Source: Flagellimonas zhangzhouensis
GTDB lineage: Bacteria; Bacteroidota; Bacteroidia; Flavobacteriales; Flavobacteriaceae
Direction of reading: 5' to 3'
DNA: 64,000 bases
NCBI RefSeq assembly: GCF_900102925.1
Contig: NZ_FNKI01000001.1
Location: forward strand, 1,364,001 to 1,428,000
How positions within the stretch are numbered: the first letter of the stretch is position 1; each line of letters opens with the position of its first letter. Positions 44,466-53,940 of this stretch are shown one piece after another. The notes beneath the pieces are model-generated. The model saw only the letters and a list, made by a program, of their open reading frames with translations. It was not told where the DNA came from and ran no database searches. A program made the translations under genes and the position numbers.

Positions 44466-45719
44466 ATGTCATATTTATTTACATCAGAATCCGTTAGCGA
44501 AGGACATCCAGATAAGATTGCGGATCAGATAAGTGATGCATTGTTGGATAATTTTTTGGCCTTTGATCCTGAAAGCAAGGTGGCCTGTGAAACTTTGGTG
44601 ACCACGGGACAAGTAGTGCTTGCTGGGGAGGTGAAAAGTCATACCTATGTTGATTTGCAGAGCATTGCCCGTGAGGTGATCAATAAAATTGGGTACACCA
44701 AGGGGGAATATCAGTTCAGTGGTGATTCATGTGGTGTGATTTCTTTGATTCACGAACAATCCCAAGATATTAACCAAGGGGTTGACCGTGGGAGCAAAGA
44801 GGAGCAAGGTGCTGGTGATCAAGGAATGATGTTCGGTTATGCCACCAAGGAAACCGAAAACTATATGCCTTTGGCTTTGGATATTTCCCATAAGATTCTT
44901 CAGGTGTTGGCCGAATTGAGAAGAGAAGGTACCCGAATTCCATATTTAAGACCCGATGCAAAAGCACAGGTGACCATCGAATATTCTGATGATAATGTGC
45001 CACAGCGAATTGATACGATTGTAGTTTCAACCCAACATGATGAGTTTGATGCCGATGAGGTGATGTTGGCCAAAATCAAAGAGGATATCATCCAGATTTT
45101 GATTCCTGAAGTGCAAAAGTTGTTACCTGAAGCCATTCAAAAGCTATTTACCGATAGTATTAAATACCACATTAATCCAACGGGGAAATTCGTAATTGGT
45201 GGACCTCATGGTGATGCAGGTCTTACGGGTAGAAAAATTATTGTGGATACCTACGGGGGCAAAGGGGCACACGGTGGTGGTGCTTTTAGCGGGAAAGATC
45301 CAAGCAAAGTGGATAGAAGTGCTGCTTACGCCGCTCGTCATGTAGCCAAAAACTTGGTAGCTGCGGGAGTTGCCGATGAAATTTTGGTACAAGTAAGTTA
45401 CGCCATTGGAGTGGTAGAGCCTACCTCCATTTTTGTGGAAACTTACGGTACTTCCAAACTAGGATTAAGTGATGGTGAAATCGCCAAAAAGGCTTCGGAA
45501 TTGTTCGATATGAGACCTTTTGCCATTGAAGAACGCCTAAAATTGCGCAATCCCATTTATTTGGAAACTGCAGCTTATGGACACATGGGCAAGCAGCCAC
45601 AAACCTTGACCAAGGTATACGAGTCACCTTATAATGGTAGAATCGAGAAAGAAGTGGAACTCTTCACTTGGGAAAAATTGGATATGGTAGATCAGGTGAA
45701 AGAAGCCTTTGACCTTTAA
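44466..45719 (+). CDS. metK: S-adenosylmethionine synthetase
   Basis: A 417-residue enzyme that makes SAM from methionine and ATP. The N-terminal [22 protein letters not shown] (about 7-28) holds the ATP and methionine contacts; [16 protein letters not shown] (about 117-132) is the hexapeptide loop; [21 protein letters not shown] (about 242-262) is the third conserved block. The length suits the longer Bacteroidota form. The leader carries a SAM-sensing pseudoknot riboswitch, and its own terminator follows. Confidence 0.98.
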   Translation: MSYLFTSESVSEGHPDKIADQISDALLDNFLAFDPESKVACETLVTTGQVVLAGEVKSHTYVDLQSIAREVINKIGYTKGEYQFSGDSCGVISLIHEQSQDINQGVDRGSKEEQGAGDQGMMFGYATKETENYMPLALDISHKILQVLAELRREGTRIPYLRPDAKAQVTIEYSDDNVPQRIDTIVVSTQHDEFDADEVMLAKIKEDIIQILIPEVQKLLPEAIQKLFTDSIKYHINPTGKFVIGGPHGDAGLTGRKIIVDTYGGKGAHGGGAFSGKDPSKVDRSAAYAARHVAKNLVAAGVADEILVQVSYAIGVVEPTSIFVETYGTSKLGLSDGEIAKKASELFDMRPFAIEERLKLRNPIYLETAAYGHMGKQPQTLTKVYESPYNGRIEKEVELFTWEKLDMVDQVKEAFDL

Positions 45720-45740
45720 TCCATTAACAATATAAAATGA

Positions 45741-45770
45741 AAAAGGAGTCCAAAACGGGCTCCTTTTTTT
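45741..45770 (+). terminator. metK terminator
   Basis: The stem A4-GGAG-T-CC pairs with GG-G-CTCC-T4 (one T-G pair, loop AAAAC) and ends in a T-run. Confidence 0.85.
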
Positions 45771-45823
45771 ATTGTCTCCCTCTTCATTCTTTAGTAGCTT
45801 TAGAAACTCAAAACTAACTCAGC

Positions 45824-47758
45824 ATGAAATTCAATTTCAAAATTCTATTCTTAAGTGTCGGCTTGTTGTTTGCCGTAGTCAGTTGTAATAAAACAACAAA
45901 GACCGAAGTGGCCGAGGTGGATACCTATGTGGCCGATAATTACACTAAAAAAGAAGTGGATATTGAGATGCGTGATGGCATCACTTTGCACACCACAATT
46001 TACTCCCCAAAAGATACCTCAAAGGAGTATCCCATCATCATGCAGCGTACGCCATATAGCTCCCAACCTTATGGTGAAGGAAATTTTAGAACAAAGATTG
46101 GTCCCAATGAACATTTAATGAAAGAGGGGAACATTATCGTGTATCAAGATGTGCGAGGAAGATGGCTGAGTGAGGGACATTACGTAAACATGCGAGCGTA
46201 TATTCCCAATAAAACTTCCAACGATCAGGTGGATGAAAGTTCCGATACCTACGATACCATTGAATGGTTGGTGAACAATGTTGAAAACAACAATGGTAAT
46301 GTCGGGATTTGGGGGATTTCGTACCCTGGACACTATGCAACTTATGCAACGGTGGATGCGCACCCTGCCTTAAAGGCCGCTTCACCTCAGGCTTGTATTG
46401 GGGATTTCTTTTTTGATGATTTCCACCATAACGGAGCCTATTTGTTGAGTTACTTTAGGGCAACATCACTTTTCGGAACCCCAAGACCTAATGGAGATCA
46501 ACCCGTGGACACCGCTTGGTATACATTGCCAAGTCTACCAACCGAAGACCAATACCAATACTTTTTGGATGCAGGACCGTTGAAAAATCTAGACCACTTT
46601 TTTGAGTACGAAACTGCCGACACCCCTAAAATGCGTCCAGAAGGTGTAACCGATGATTATTTCTGGAATGAACTGAAAGAGCACCCGAATTATGATGAAA
46701 TGTGGCAGAGTCGCGGATTGATTCAGCATTTGAAAAATGTGAAGAGCAGTGTAGCTACCATGATTGTGGGTGGGTGGTTTGATGCCGAAGATCTTTATGG
46801 GCCATTGGAGACCTATAAAAACATTGAAAAATATAACGATGGTAACTATAACACCATGGTGTTCGGACCTTGGGACCATGGAGGTTGGGCCAGAAATCGC
46901 GAAAGAAACGTTGTTGGAAACTATTACTTTGGCGATTCCATTTCGTTGTTTTTCCAGAAAGATATCGAGACCAAATTCTTCAACCACTTTTTAAAAGGGG
47001 ATGGAGGTCCGAATTCTGGGTTGCCCGAAGCTTATGTGTTTGATACAGGTAAAAAAGAATGGAAAACCTATGACACTTGGCCTCCTGCAAATGCAGCAAA
47101 GGAGACCATGTACCTATCCGAAGATCAGGAGCTCACCACTGAGCCTAAAGGAGTCAAAGGAATTCAATTCATAAGCGATATAAAAAAGCCTGTACCTTAT
47201 TCTGAGGATGTAAAAACCGTTTTCACACCAAGAAAATACATGACGGATGATCAACGTTTTGCTGCGCGCCGTTCTGATGTTTTGGTTTTTGAAACTGAGG
47301 TGATGGACGAGGATTTTACCTTGGCGGGAGATATTATGGCGCATTTAAAAGTGGCCACAACGGGTACTGCAGCCGATTGGATCGTAAAGGTGATTGATGT
47401 GCATCCTGCCGATGTGGAAACCAATGAAGAAATGCAGGACCACCTCAAAATGAGCAATTACCATTTAATGGTACGAAGTGAAGTGCTTCGTGGTCGATTT
47501 AGAAATAGTTTTTCAGACCCTGAGCCATTTACACCCAATGAGAAAACGGATGTGAACATCAAGCTTCAAGATGTGTTCCATACCATTAAAAAAGGACACA
47601 AATTGCAGATTCAGGTGCAAAGTACTTGGTTTCCACTTATCGATTTGAATCCACAAACTTATGTGGACAATATCTTCAAAGCGGATGAGTCAGACTTTAA
47701 AACCCAAACCCATACCGTTTTCACCGATTCCAATATTGAGTTTACGGTGTTGAAATAG
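45824..47758 (+). CDS. CocE/NonD family lipoprotein hydrolase
   Basis: A 644-residue X-Pro dipeptidyl-peptidase/cocaine-esterase-like enzyme. The N-terminus is a lipoprotein signal ending in VVSC. The nucleophile elbow is GIWGISYPGHYAT (Ser166), the Asp is Asp320 in GGWFDAEDLYGP, and the His is His352 in FGPWDHGGWAR. The C-terminal 200 residues form the jelly-roll domain typical of the family (VAPGRF-like text reads VLRGRFRNSFSDPEPF). It probably acts on acylated peptides, amides or esters at the cell surface or periplasm. It sits between metK and the methionine operon without an obvious link. Confidence 0.9.
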   Translation: MKFNFKILFLSVGLLFAVVSCNKTTKTEVAEVDTYVADNYTKKEVDIEMRDGITLHTTIYSPKDTSKEYPIIMQRTPYSSQPYGEGNFRTKIGPNEHLMKEGNIIVYQDVRGRWLSEGHYVNMRAYIPNKTSNDQVDESSDTYDTIEWLVNNVENNNGNVGIWGISYPGHYATYATVDAHPALKAASPQACIGDFFFDDFHHNGAYLLSYFRATSLFGTPRPNGDQPVDTAWYTLPSLPTEDQYQYFLDAGPLKNLDHFFEYETADTPKMRPEGVTDDYFWNELKEHPNYDEMWQSRGLIQHLKNVKSSVATMIVGGWFDAEDLYGPLETYKNIEKYNDGNYNTMVFGPWDHGGWARNRERNVVGNYYFGDSISLFFQKDIETKFFNHFLKGDGGPNSGLPEAYVFDTGKKEWKTYDTWPPANAAKETMYLSEDQELTTEPKGVKGIQFISDIKKPVPYSEDVKTVFTPRKYMTDDQRFAARRSDVLVFETEVMDEDFTLAGDIMAHLKVATTGTAADWIVKVIDVHPADVETNEEMQDHLKMSNYHLMVRSEVLRGRFRNSFSDPEPFTPNEKTDVNIKLQDVFHTIKKGHKLQIQVQSTWFPLIDLNPQTYVDNIFKADESDFKTQTHTVFTDSNIEFTVLK

Positions 47759-47841
47759 AATTTTGTTTTTGAACCTTGGGGCAAGAATTGGTCTTTCGTG
47801 AAAAAATCCGAAAAGATTAGGAAAATCCATCTTTCCATCAG

Positions 47842-47849
47842 TATCTTTG
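47842..47849 (+). promoter_or_regulatory. -7 element of the metX-lysC-hom promoter
   Basis: TATCTTTG fits TAnnTTTG and lies 28 bases before the SAM-I aptamer. No -33 TTG is at the expected place. In the rest of the gap 47759-47877 I see nothing. Confidence 0.55.
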
Positions 47850-47877
47850 CCCCACGAAGTTCAAACACGTATTGTTA

Positions 47878-47980
47878 GTTATCAAGAAAGGCGGAGGGAA
47901 TAGACCCGTTGAAGCCTTAGCAACCCTTGGTGTCCATGACCAAGAAGGTGCTACATTCTATCCCAACGGGAATAGATAAC
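47878..47980 (+). ncRNA. SAM-I riboswitch, metX-lysC-hom-metZ operon
   Basis: P1 is GTTATC (47878-47883) with GATAAC (47975-47980). Between them are AAGAAAGGCGGAGGGAATAG, CCCGTTGAAGCCTTAGCAACC and AAGGTGCTACATTC, the invariant S-box segments in order. Downstream, CTTTCTTATAAC (48004-48015) can pair with the 5' strand of the aptamer (47878-47890), which offers an alternative fold that breaks P1. No hairpin plus T-run terminator is visible. The first gene starts at 48062. Confidence 0.93.
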
Positions 47981-48061
47981 GAAAACAGGTAGTCTCTGCC
48001 CCACTTTCTTATAACCATACTATTTATTACTAATTGACCCTTTGGGGTTTATATTGCTATT

Positions 48062-51000
48062 ATGGAATTAAGGCATTTGGCCATAGAACAATTTGAAACG
48101 ATAAACGGGTCCGTTCAAGACCTGAAGCTTTCCTATGAAATTTTTGGACAGCCCTTGCATTCGGCACCCATTGTATTGGTGAACCATGCACTTACAGGGA
48201 ACTCCAACGTAGCAGGCGAAGGCGGTTGGTGGACCGATTTGATTGGCGAGGGAAAATGCATCGACACCAATATTTATACGGTTCTTTCCTTTAATATCCC
48301 TGGAAATGGATACGATGGTTTTGTCATAGAAAATTATAAGGATTTTGTAGCTGGAGATATAGCCAAAATCTTTTTGTTGGGATTAAAGCAACTTCAAATT
48401 GAAAAGCTGTTTGCCATTATCGGAGGTTCTTTGGGTGGTGGAATTGCGTGGGAAATGACCGCATTCAATCCGAACATTACCGAACATTTGATTCCAGTGG
48501 CATCCGATTGGAAATCTACGGATTGGTTGATTGCCAACTGTCAAATTCAAGAGCAGTTTTTGGTGAATTCCAAGCAACCTGTGCACGATGCCCGTATGCA
48601 TGCGATGCTGTGCTACCGTACCCCTGAATCTTTCAAGGAACGATTCAAACGTAGCACTAACGAAGAACTGAAAGTGTTCAATGTGGAAAGTTGGTTGATG
48701 CACCACGGGAAAAAATTACAAGAGCGTTTTCAGCTTTCCGCCTATAAGTTGATGAACCAATTATTAAAGTCCATCGACATTACCCGAAATGGGGATGCAG
48801 CTTTTAAGACTCTTCAAGAAAGCGAGATGAAAATCCATATTATCGGAGTGAATTCCGATTTGTTCTTTACTGCGGAAGAAAACAAGGAAACCTTTAAGCG
48901 ATTGGCCCAGGCCAATGCCAATGTAACTTATGGAGAAGTGCAATCGCTTCATGGTCACGATGCCTTTTTGATGGAATTTGAGCAATTGGAAAAACTGTTG
49001 CAGCCCGTTTTTCAACCTGAAGCAAAAAAGGAACGCATTAAAATATTAAAGTTCGGGGGAAAATCCTTAGCGAATGGTGAGGGCATTGAAAGAGTCCTTG
49101 ACATCATATCAAAAAGAGCTGAAGCCAACGAACATTTTGCCGTTGTGGTTTCCGCAAGGGGCAAAGCGACCGATCAGTTGGAAAATTTATTGGACAAAGC
49201 TGCAGATGGCAAGGATTTTCAAGAAGAATTGAATAAGTTCGCTGCCTATCAAAAAAATAACTTTAATGTTGACATTTTCGATGAGCTCAATGCTATCGAA
49301 AAAATATTGAACGGAGTTTCCTTAACTGGGGATTACAGCCTTAAAACCAAAGACGAAATGTTGTCTTTTGGGGAGTTGTTGTCCGCCAAATATGTAACTG
49401 CCGCTCTCAAAGCATCTGGGTTAAAAGCAAAGCTTTTCGATTCCAGAAAATTGATTACCACGGACGATAATTATAGCAATGCGGAGGTGGACCAAGGTGC
49501 ATCAAAAGAAAACGTGCTTCGCTATTTCCATGAATTGGAGGCAGACACTATTCCCGTGGTGACTGGTTTTATCGGGTCTAACCGAGATGGTTCAACCACT
49601 ACTTTGGGCAGAAACGGAAGTAATTACTCCGCTGCTTTGTTGGCGAATTATTTGGATGCTTCTGAGTTGATCAATTACACCCATGTAGATGGGATTTTTA
49701 CGGCCAATCCCGATTTGGTTAGCGATGCCAAGCTGATTGATGTGATTTCATACAGTGAAGCCAATGAGTTGGCCAATTTCGGGGCTAACATTTTACATGC
49801 GAAGACCATAATCCCGCTTATTGAGAAAAATATTCCATTGCGTATTTGCAATACGTTCAACGACGATAATGAAGGGACTTTGATCGGCCCAAAAACTGAT
49901 AATGGAGGAATTAAATCCCTTTCGGTGCTGGACAATATGGCTCTTATTAATTTAGAAGGAAGAGGTCTGCTTGGAAAGGTTGGGGTCGATATGCGTATTT
50001 TCCGTGCATTGGGTCAAAATGGTATCAGTGTTGGAATTATTTCGCAGGGGTCTTCCGAGCGAGGTATCGGTTTGGTGGTGGATGAGTCCAAAGCCGAAAA
50101 GGCCAAAAAAGTGCTCGATCAAGAATTTGAGACGGATTATTCAAGTCAAGATATCAACCAGATAACCGTGGTAAAAGATGTTTCGGTGATTTCCATTGTG
50201 GGAATGGACTTGAGCAGTTTCCATAAACCGTTCAACGCCTTGGTAAAAAACCAGGTGATTCCGTTGTTGTTCAATAATACCGTAACGGGTAAGAATGTGA
50301 GTATGGTGGTGAAGAAATCTGACCTTCACAAAGCCATCAATGTGATTCACGGACAGATTTTCGGAATCGCAAAGAAAATCAATTTGGCCTTGTTCGGTCA
50401 CGGAACGGTTGGAGGTACTTTGATTGACCAAATCCTGAATTCAGAAAAGAGCATTGAAGAACGTAAAAGTTTGGACTTGCGCATTTTTTCGGTTTCCAAC
50501 TCCAGAAAAGTATTGTTGGATGCCAAAGGTATCGGATCCAATTGGAAAGAAAGATTGGAAAAGGAGGGAGTGTCTTACGAGGTTGCTGACATCATTACCT
50601 TTGCCAAAAGGAATCATTTGGAGAACTTGATAGCTGTGGACAACACTGCAAGCAACACTTTTGTGGAGAACTACGAAACTTTGGTAAAACATGGTTTTGA
50701 CTTGGTTTCTTCCAACAAAATTGCCAATACATTGAGTTTTGATACCTATAAAAGCCTCCGAAAATGTTTGGATGCGAATCAAAAACAATACTTGTACGAA
50801 ACCAATGTTGGAGCAGGACTTCCATTAATCGATACAATCAAATTATTACACCTGTCTGGAGAAAACATCACAAGAATCAAAGGCGTTTTTTCAGGCTCGT
50901 TGAGTTATATTTTCAATACATTTTCAGAAAAGGAAACCGCTTTTTCCATCATTGTTAAGGAAGCGATGGAAAATGGCTATACCGAACCAGACCCACGAGA

Positions 51001-51448
51001 AGATCTGTCTGGAAATGATGTAGGTAGAAAATTATTGATTTTGGCCCGTGAGCTCGATCTTCAAAATGAATTTTCGGATATTAATGTGCAGAATTTGATT
51101 CCTGAACAGCTTCAACCCCTCCAATTTGATCAATTTATGAATCGTATTGGTGAGATGGATGGGGTGTATTCAGAGATCAAGAATAAACAAGAAGAAGGTC
51201 ATGTGCTACGTTATGTGGGTGATTTACATGGCGATCTTCAGCAAGATAAAGGGATTTTGGATGTAAAACTGATTTCCGTTCCAAAAGAAAGTGCTTTGGG
51301 ACAGATCAAAGGTTCCGATTCCATTATCGAGATTTATACGGAATCCTATGGAGAAAATCCATTGGTGATTCAAGGGGCAGGGGCAGGGGCCGCTGTGACC
51401 GCAAGAGGAGTTTTTGGTGATATTTTAAGAATAGCAGAAAAGATATGA
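48062..51448 (+). CDS. trifunctional fusion: homoserine O-acyltransferase, aspartokinase, homoserine dehydrogenase
   Basis: An 1128-residue fusion. Residues 1-320 are a MetX-like alpha/beta hydrolase (ALTGNSNVAGEGGWWTDLIG; Ser123 in GGSLGGG, Asp266 in VNSDLFF, His299 in LHGHDAF). Residues about 325-770 are a ThrA-type aspartokinase (ILKFGGKSLANGEG, ...TTLGRNGSNYSAALLANYL) with ACT domains at about 620-770. Residues about 774-1128 are homoserine dehydrogenase (LALFGHGTVGG, FSGSLSYIFNTF, AGAGAAVTARGV). It makes homoserine from aspartate via two of the three steps and then acylates it; aspartate-semialdehyde dehydrogenase is encoded elsewhere. The acyl donor (acetyl or succinyl) is uncertain. 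It overlaps metZ by four bases. Confidence 0.94.
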   Translation: MELRHLAIEQFETINGSVQDLKLSYEIFGQPLHSAPIVLVNHALTGNSNVAGEGGWWTDLIGEGKCIDTNIYTVLSFNIPGNGYDGFVIENYKDFVAGDIAKIFLLGLKQLQIEKLFAIIGGSLGGGIAWEMTAFNPNITEHLIPVASDWKSTDWLIANCQIQEQFLVNSKQPVHDARMHAMLCYRTPESFKERFKRSTNEELKVFNVESWLMHHGKKLQERFQLSAYKLMNQLLKSIDITRNGDAAFKTLQESEMKIHIIGVNSDLFFTAEENKETFKRLAQANANVTYGEVQSLHGHDAFLMEFEQLEKLLQPVFQPEAKKERIKILKFGGKSLANGEGIERVLDIISKRAEANEHFAVVVSARGKATDQLENLLDKAADGKDFQEELNKFAAYQKNNFNVDIFDELNAIEKILNGVSLTGDYSLKTKDEMLSFGELLSAKYVTAALKASGLKAKLFDSRKLITTDDNYSNAEVDQGASKENVLRYFHELEADTIPVVTGFIGSNRDGSTTTLGRNGSNYSAALLANYLDASELINYTHVDGIFTANPDLVSDAKLIDVISYSEANELANFGANILHAKTIIPLIEKNIPLRICNTFNDDNEGTLIGPKTDNGGIKSLSVLDNMALINLEGRGLLGKVGVDMRIFRALGQNGISVGIISQGSSERGIGLVVDESKAEKAKKVLDQEFETDYSSQDINQITVVKDVSVISIVGMDLSSFHKPFNALVKNQVIPLLFNNTVTGKNVSMVVKKSDLHKAINVIHGQIFGIAKKINLALFGHGTVGGTLIDQILNSEKSIEERKSLDLRIFSVSNSRKVLLDAKGIGSNWKERLEKEGVSYEVADIITFAKRNHLENLIAVDNTASNTFVENYETLVKHGFDLVSSNKIANTLSFDTYKSLRKCLDANQKQYLYETNVGAGLPLIDTIKLLHLSGENITRIKGVFSGSLSYIFNTFSEKETAFSIIVKEAMENGYTEPDPREDLSGNDVGRKLLILARELDLQNEFSDINVQNLIPEQLQPLQFDQFMNRIGEMDGVYSEIKNKQEEGHVLRYVGDLHGDLQQDKGILDVKLISVPKESALGQIKGSDSIIEIYTESYGENPLVIQGAGAGAAVTARGVFGDILRIAEKI

Positions 51449-52617
51449 GAAAAGGTAGCAAGCAATTTGAAACAGAAGCAATTCGCACACAAATGGAGCG
51501 CAGTCAGAATTTGGAGCATTCCAGCCCCATTTATATGACTTCCAGCTTTGTTTTTGAAGATGCGGAAGATATGCGTGCTTCATTTGCCGAAGAAAAGGAA
51601 CGCAATATTTATTCCAGATATTCCAACCCTAACAACAATGAACTGATTGAAAAGGTTTGTAAGATGGAGGGTGCGGAAAATGGATTTGCCTATGCCTCTG
51701 GAATGGCAGCTGTTTTTTCAACTTTAGCCGCTTTATTGGATGCTGGTGACCATGTAATTTCGTCCAAAAGTATTTTTGGTTCAACACATACATTGTTCAC
51801 CAACTTTTTTCCAAAATGGAATATCAGTACCAGTTATTTTGATGTGGATGATTTGGATTCCATCGAGGGAATGATTCAACCCAACACCAAAATCATTTAT
51901 GCTGAATCCCCAACCAATCCAGGGGTGGATGTTTTGGATTTAGAGGCATTGGGAAATATTGCCAAAAAACATGGACTCATTTTTATTATTGACAATTGTT
52001 TTGCGACACCTTATCTACAACAGCCTATAAAATTTGGTGCTGATTTGGTTATCCATTCAGGCACCAAGTTGATGGACGGTCAAGGTAGAGTTTTGGCAGG
52101 AATTACCGTTGGTAGTGGTGAATTAATGGATAAGGTGTACAGATTCTCTAGAATTACGGGACCTGCTTTATCACCTTTCAATGCATGGGTATTATCCAGA
52201 AGTTTGGAAACTTTGGCCATTCGTGTGGACAGACATTGTGAAAATGCATTGAAATTGGCCACCTTTTTGGAGGGACACGATAAAATTGAATGGGTGAAAT
52301 ATCCTTTCCTAAAATCGCATCCGATGCATGAAATTGCGAAGAAACAAATGAAAGCTGGTGGTTGCGTGGTAGCTTTTGAGGTAAAAGGTGGTTTGGATGC
52401 TGGTCGGAAATTCTTTGATAGTATCGAATTGCTTTCGCTTTCGGCCAATTTAGGGGATTCCAGAAGTATTGTGACCCACCCTGCATCAACAACGCATAGT
52501 AAATTAACTACCGAAGAACGTCTAGCTGTTGGTATCTCTGACGGTATGGTAAGGGTTTCAGTCGGGTTGGAACATATTGATGATATTATTGCGGATGTTG
52601 AGCAAGCTTTGGGGTAA
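51445..52617 (+). CDS. metZ: O-acylhomoserine sulfhydrylase / trans-sulfuration PLP enzyme
   Basis: A 390-residue Cys/Met-metabolism PLP enzyme. The cofactor Schiff-base lysine is Lys208 in VIHSGTKLMDGQGR; YSRYSNPN (about 51-58) and AYASGMAAVFSTL supply phosphate contacts; SLSANLGDSRSIVTHPASTTH near the C-terminus is canonical. The length fits MetZ rather than the longer MetY. It joins O-acylhomoserine, made by the upstream fusion, with sulfide, made by the CysH and sulfite reductase genes downstream, to give homocysteine. Cystathionine synthase activity cannot be excluded. The ATGA overlap implies coupled translation with the fusion gene. Confidence 0.9.
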   Translation: MRKGSKQFETEAIRTQMERSQNLEHSSPIYMTSSFVFEDAEDMRASFAEEKERNIYSRYSNPNNNELIEKVCKMEGAENGFAYASGMAAVFSTLAALLDAGDHVISSKSIFGSTHTLFTNFFPKWNISTSYFDVDDLDSIEGMIQPNTKIIYAESPTNPGVDVLDLEALGNIAKKHGLIFIIDNCFATPYLQQPIKFGADLVIHSGTKLMDGQGRVLAGITVGSGELMDKVYRFSRITGPALSPFNAWVLSRSLETLAIRVDRHCENALKLATFLEGHDKIEWVKYPFLKSHPMHEIAKKQMKAGGCVVAFEVKGGLDAGRKFFDSIELLSLSANLGDSRSIVTHPASTTHSKLTTEERLAVGISDGMVRVSVGLEHIDDIIADVEQALG

Positions 52618-52671
52618 ACCGAAAGGTATCTTTTAAGGAAGTAGATTACTAAATTTCCCTATATTCGTATA

Positions 52672-53079
52672 ATGCTCTCCAAGAAGACAAAATACGGACT
52701 TAAGGCACTTACCTTTCTTGCAAAAGTAGAGGGTAAGGAGCCTGTTCAAATTGCTGAAATAGCTAAGCACGAGAACATTTCCCAAAAGTTTTTGGAAAGC
52801 ATATTACTTACCTTAAGGCGCAATGGCTTTCTTGGTTCCAAAAAAGGTAAAGGTGGGGGATATTACCTCATCAAGGAACCCAAAGATATTCCCATGACTA
52901 CCGTTATGCGTGTGTTGGAGGGGCCTATTGCCATGGTGCCGTGCGTTAGCCTCAATTTCTACGAAAAATGTGACGATTGTCCCGACGAGGGTGAATGCTC
53001 TGTTCACAAGCTAATGCTTCAGGTAAGGGACAGTGCCTTAGATGTCTACAGAAACAATACTTTAGCAGACTTACTGTAG
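52672..53079 (+). CDS. Rrf2 family transcriptional regulator
   Basis: A 135-residue Rrf2 protein: a winged helix-turn-helix (about 1-65, MLSKKTKYGLKALTFLAK, ISQKFLESILLTLRRNGFLGSKKGKGGGYYL) and a C-terminal helix. It has Cys91, Cys100, Cys103 and Cys109 plus His112, near the three cysteines that hold the Fe-S cluster in IscR, so Fe-S or thiol-based sensing is possible. CymR of Bacillus, a sulfur regulator, is of the same family. It sits between the methionine operon and cysH; three similar CTAT-N7-ATAG sites occur in front of cysH and the sulfite reductase gene. Confidence 0.92.
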   Translation: MLSKKTKYGLKALTFLAKVEGKEPVQIAEIAKHENISQKFLESILLTLRRNGFLGSKKGKGGGYYLIKEPKDIPMTTVMRVLEGPIAMVPCVSLNFYEKCDDCPDEGECSVHKLMLQVRDSALDVYRNNTLADLL

Positions 53080-53145
53080 TTAACTCCCTCATTTTCAGTT
53101 TTACAATTGATGATTTGATAATAATACACCTGAAATTCTATTAAT

Positions 53146-53163
53146 CTACTAAAACTATAGGAT
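53146..53163. promoter_or_regulatory. candidate Rrf2 site 1 (upstream of cysH)
   Basis: CTACTAAAACTATAGGAT. It shares the pattern CTAy-w-AAAAC-k-ATAG with sites 2 and 3 and lies about 50 bases upstream of the cysH -7 box. Confidence 0.55.
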
Positions 53164-53211
53164 AAAAATAAATTTAAGATTTGTTTTGGTTTTTCTTCTA
53201 AAAAATAATTT

Positions 53212-53219
53212 TACGTTTG
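53212..53219 (+). promoter_or_regulatory. -7 element of the cysH promoter
   Basis: TACGTTTG, an exact TAnnTTTG match, 33 bases before the start codon. A TTTG at 53185-53188 could act as -33 but with a long 23-base spacer. Confidence 0.6.
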
Positions 53220-53225
53220 TAATTC

Positions 53226-53243
53226 CTATTAAAACGATAGACT
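53226..53243. promoter_or_regulatory. candidate Rrf2 site 2 (cysH transcription start)
   Basis: CTATTAAAACGATAGACT, with the symmetric ends CTAT and ATAG seven bases apart. It covers the expected transcription start just downstream of the -7 box, a position suited to repression. Confidence 0.65.
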
Positions 53244-53252
53244 TTATATCTT

Positions 53253-53876
53253 ATGGCTCTTAATATAGATTTAGAATACTACAACAAGCAATTTAGAGGA
53301 ATACCCCCAGAAGAAATTATTAGCTGGGCTCTGCAATTGTCAGAAAGAAGAATTGTAACAACAAGTTTTGGAAAGTACTCTGCGGTTCTGCTCAATACTT
53401 TCAGTATGGAAGACCCTGATATCAATGTAGTTTGGTGTGATACGGGGTATAACTTACCTGAAACCTACGAACATGCTTCGTACTTGACCAATTTGCTCAA
53501 TCTAAATCTAAACACCTATGTTCCAAAAGAGACAAAAGCCTTTACAGAGCATCGTTTGGGATTTCCATCGGTAGATCAGCCAGAGCATGCCGAGTTTTCT
53601 GAAATTGTGAAATTGGAACCCTTTAGAAGAGCGTTGGCAGATTTCAAGCCAGATATTTGGTTTTCCAATATCAGAATTCGTCAGACTGATTTACGAACCT
53701 CCAAAGATATTTTAAGCTATAGTAAAGAGGGTATCCTTAAAGTAAGCCCATTTTATTATTGGACCGATGAAGACTTGGACGGTTATTTGGAGCAACACAA
53801 CCTTCCCAAGAATAGTACGTACTTTGATCCAGTAAAGGCATTGGAAAGTAGAGAGTGCGGCATTCACTTACAGTAA
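53253..53876 (+). CDS. cysH: phosphoadenylyl-sulfate reductase (PAPS type)
   Basis: A 207-residue member of the PAPS/APS reductase family, which reduces activated sulfate to sulfite. TTSFGKYSAVLL (about 36-47) is the PP-loop, VVWCDTGYNLPETY follows, NIRIRQTDLRTS (about 148-159) binds the sulfate side, and ECGIHLQ at the very end carries the catalytic Cys. The only other Cys is in WCDTGY, so the Fe-S cluster cysteines of APS reductases are missing, which favours PAPS as substrate. Neither cysD, cysN nor an APS kinase gene is beside it. A matching Rrf2-like site lies at its promoter. Confidence 0.9.
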   Translation: MALNIDLEYYNKQFRGIPPEEIISWALQLSERRIVTTSFGKYSAVLLNTFSMEDPDINVVWCDTGYNLPETYEHASYLTNLLNLNLNTYVPKETKAFTEHRLGFPSVDQPEHAEFSEIVKLEPFRRALADFKPDIWFSNIRIRQTDLRTSKDILSYSKEGILKVSPFYYWTDEDLDGYLEQHNLPKNSTYFDPVKALESRECGIHLQ

Positions 53877-53913
53877 ACAAAAAAACATTTTAGATTATTT
53901 CATTCAAATTAAT

Positions 53914-53931
53914 CTATAAAAACGATAGGAA
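53914..53931. promoter_or_regulatory. candidate Rrf2 site 3 (sulfite reductase gene)
   Basis: CTATAAAAACGATAGGAA, 10 bases before the start codon of the sulfite reductase fusion. It matches site 2 at 15 of 18 positions. Confidence 0.65.
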
Positions 53932-53940
53932 AAATAGCAT

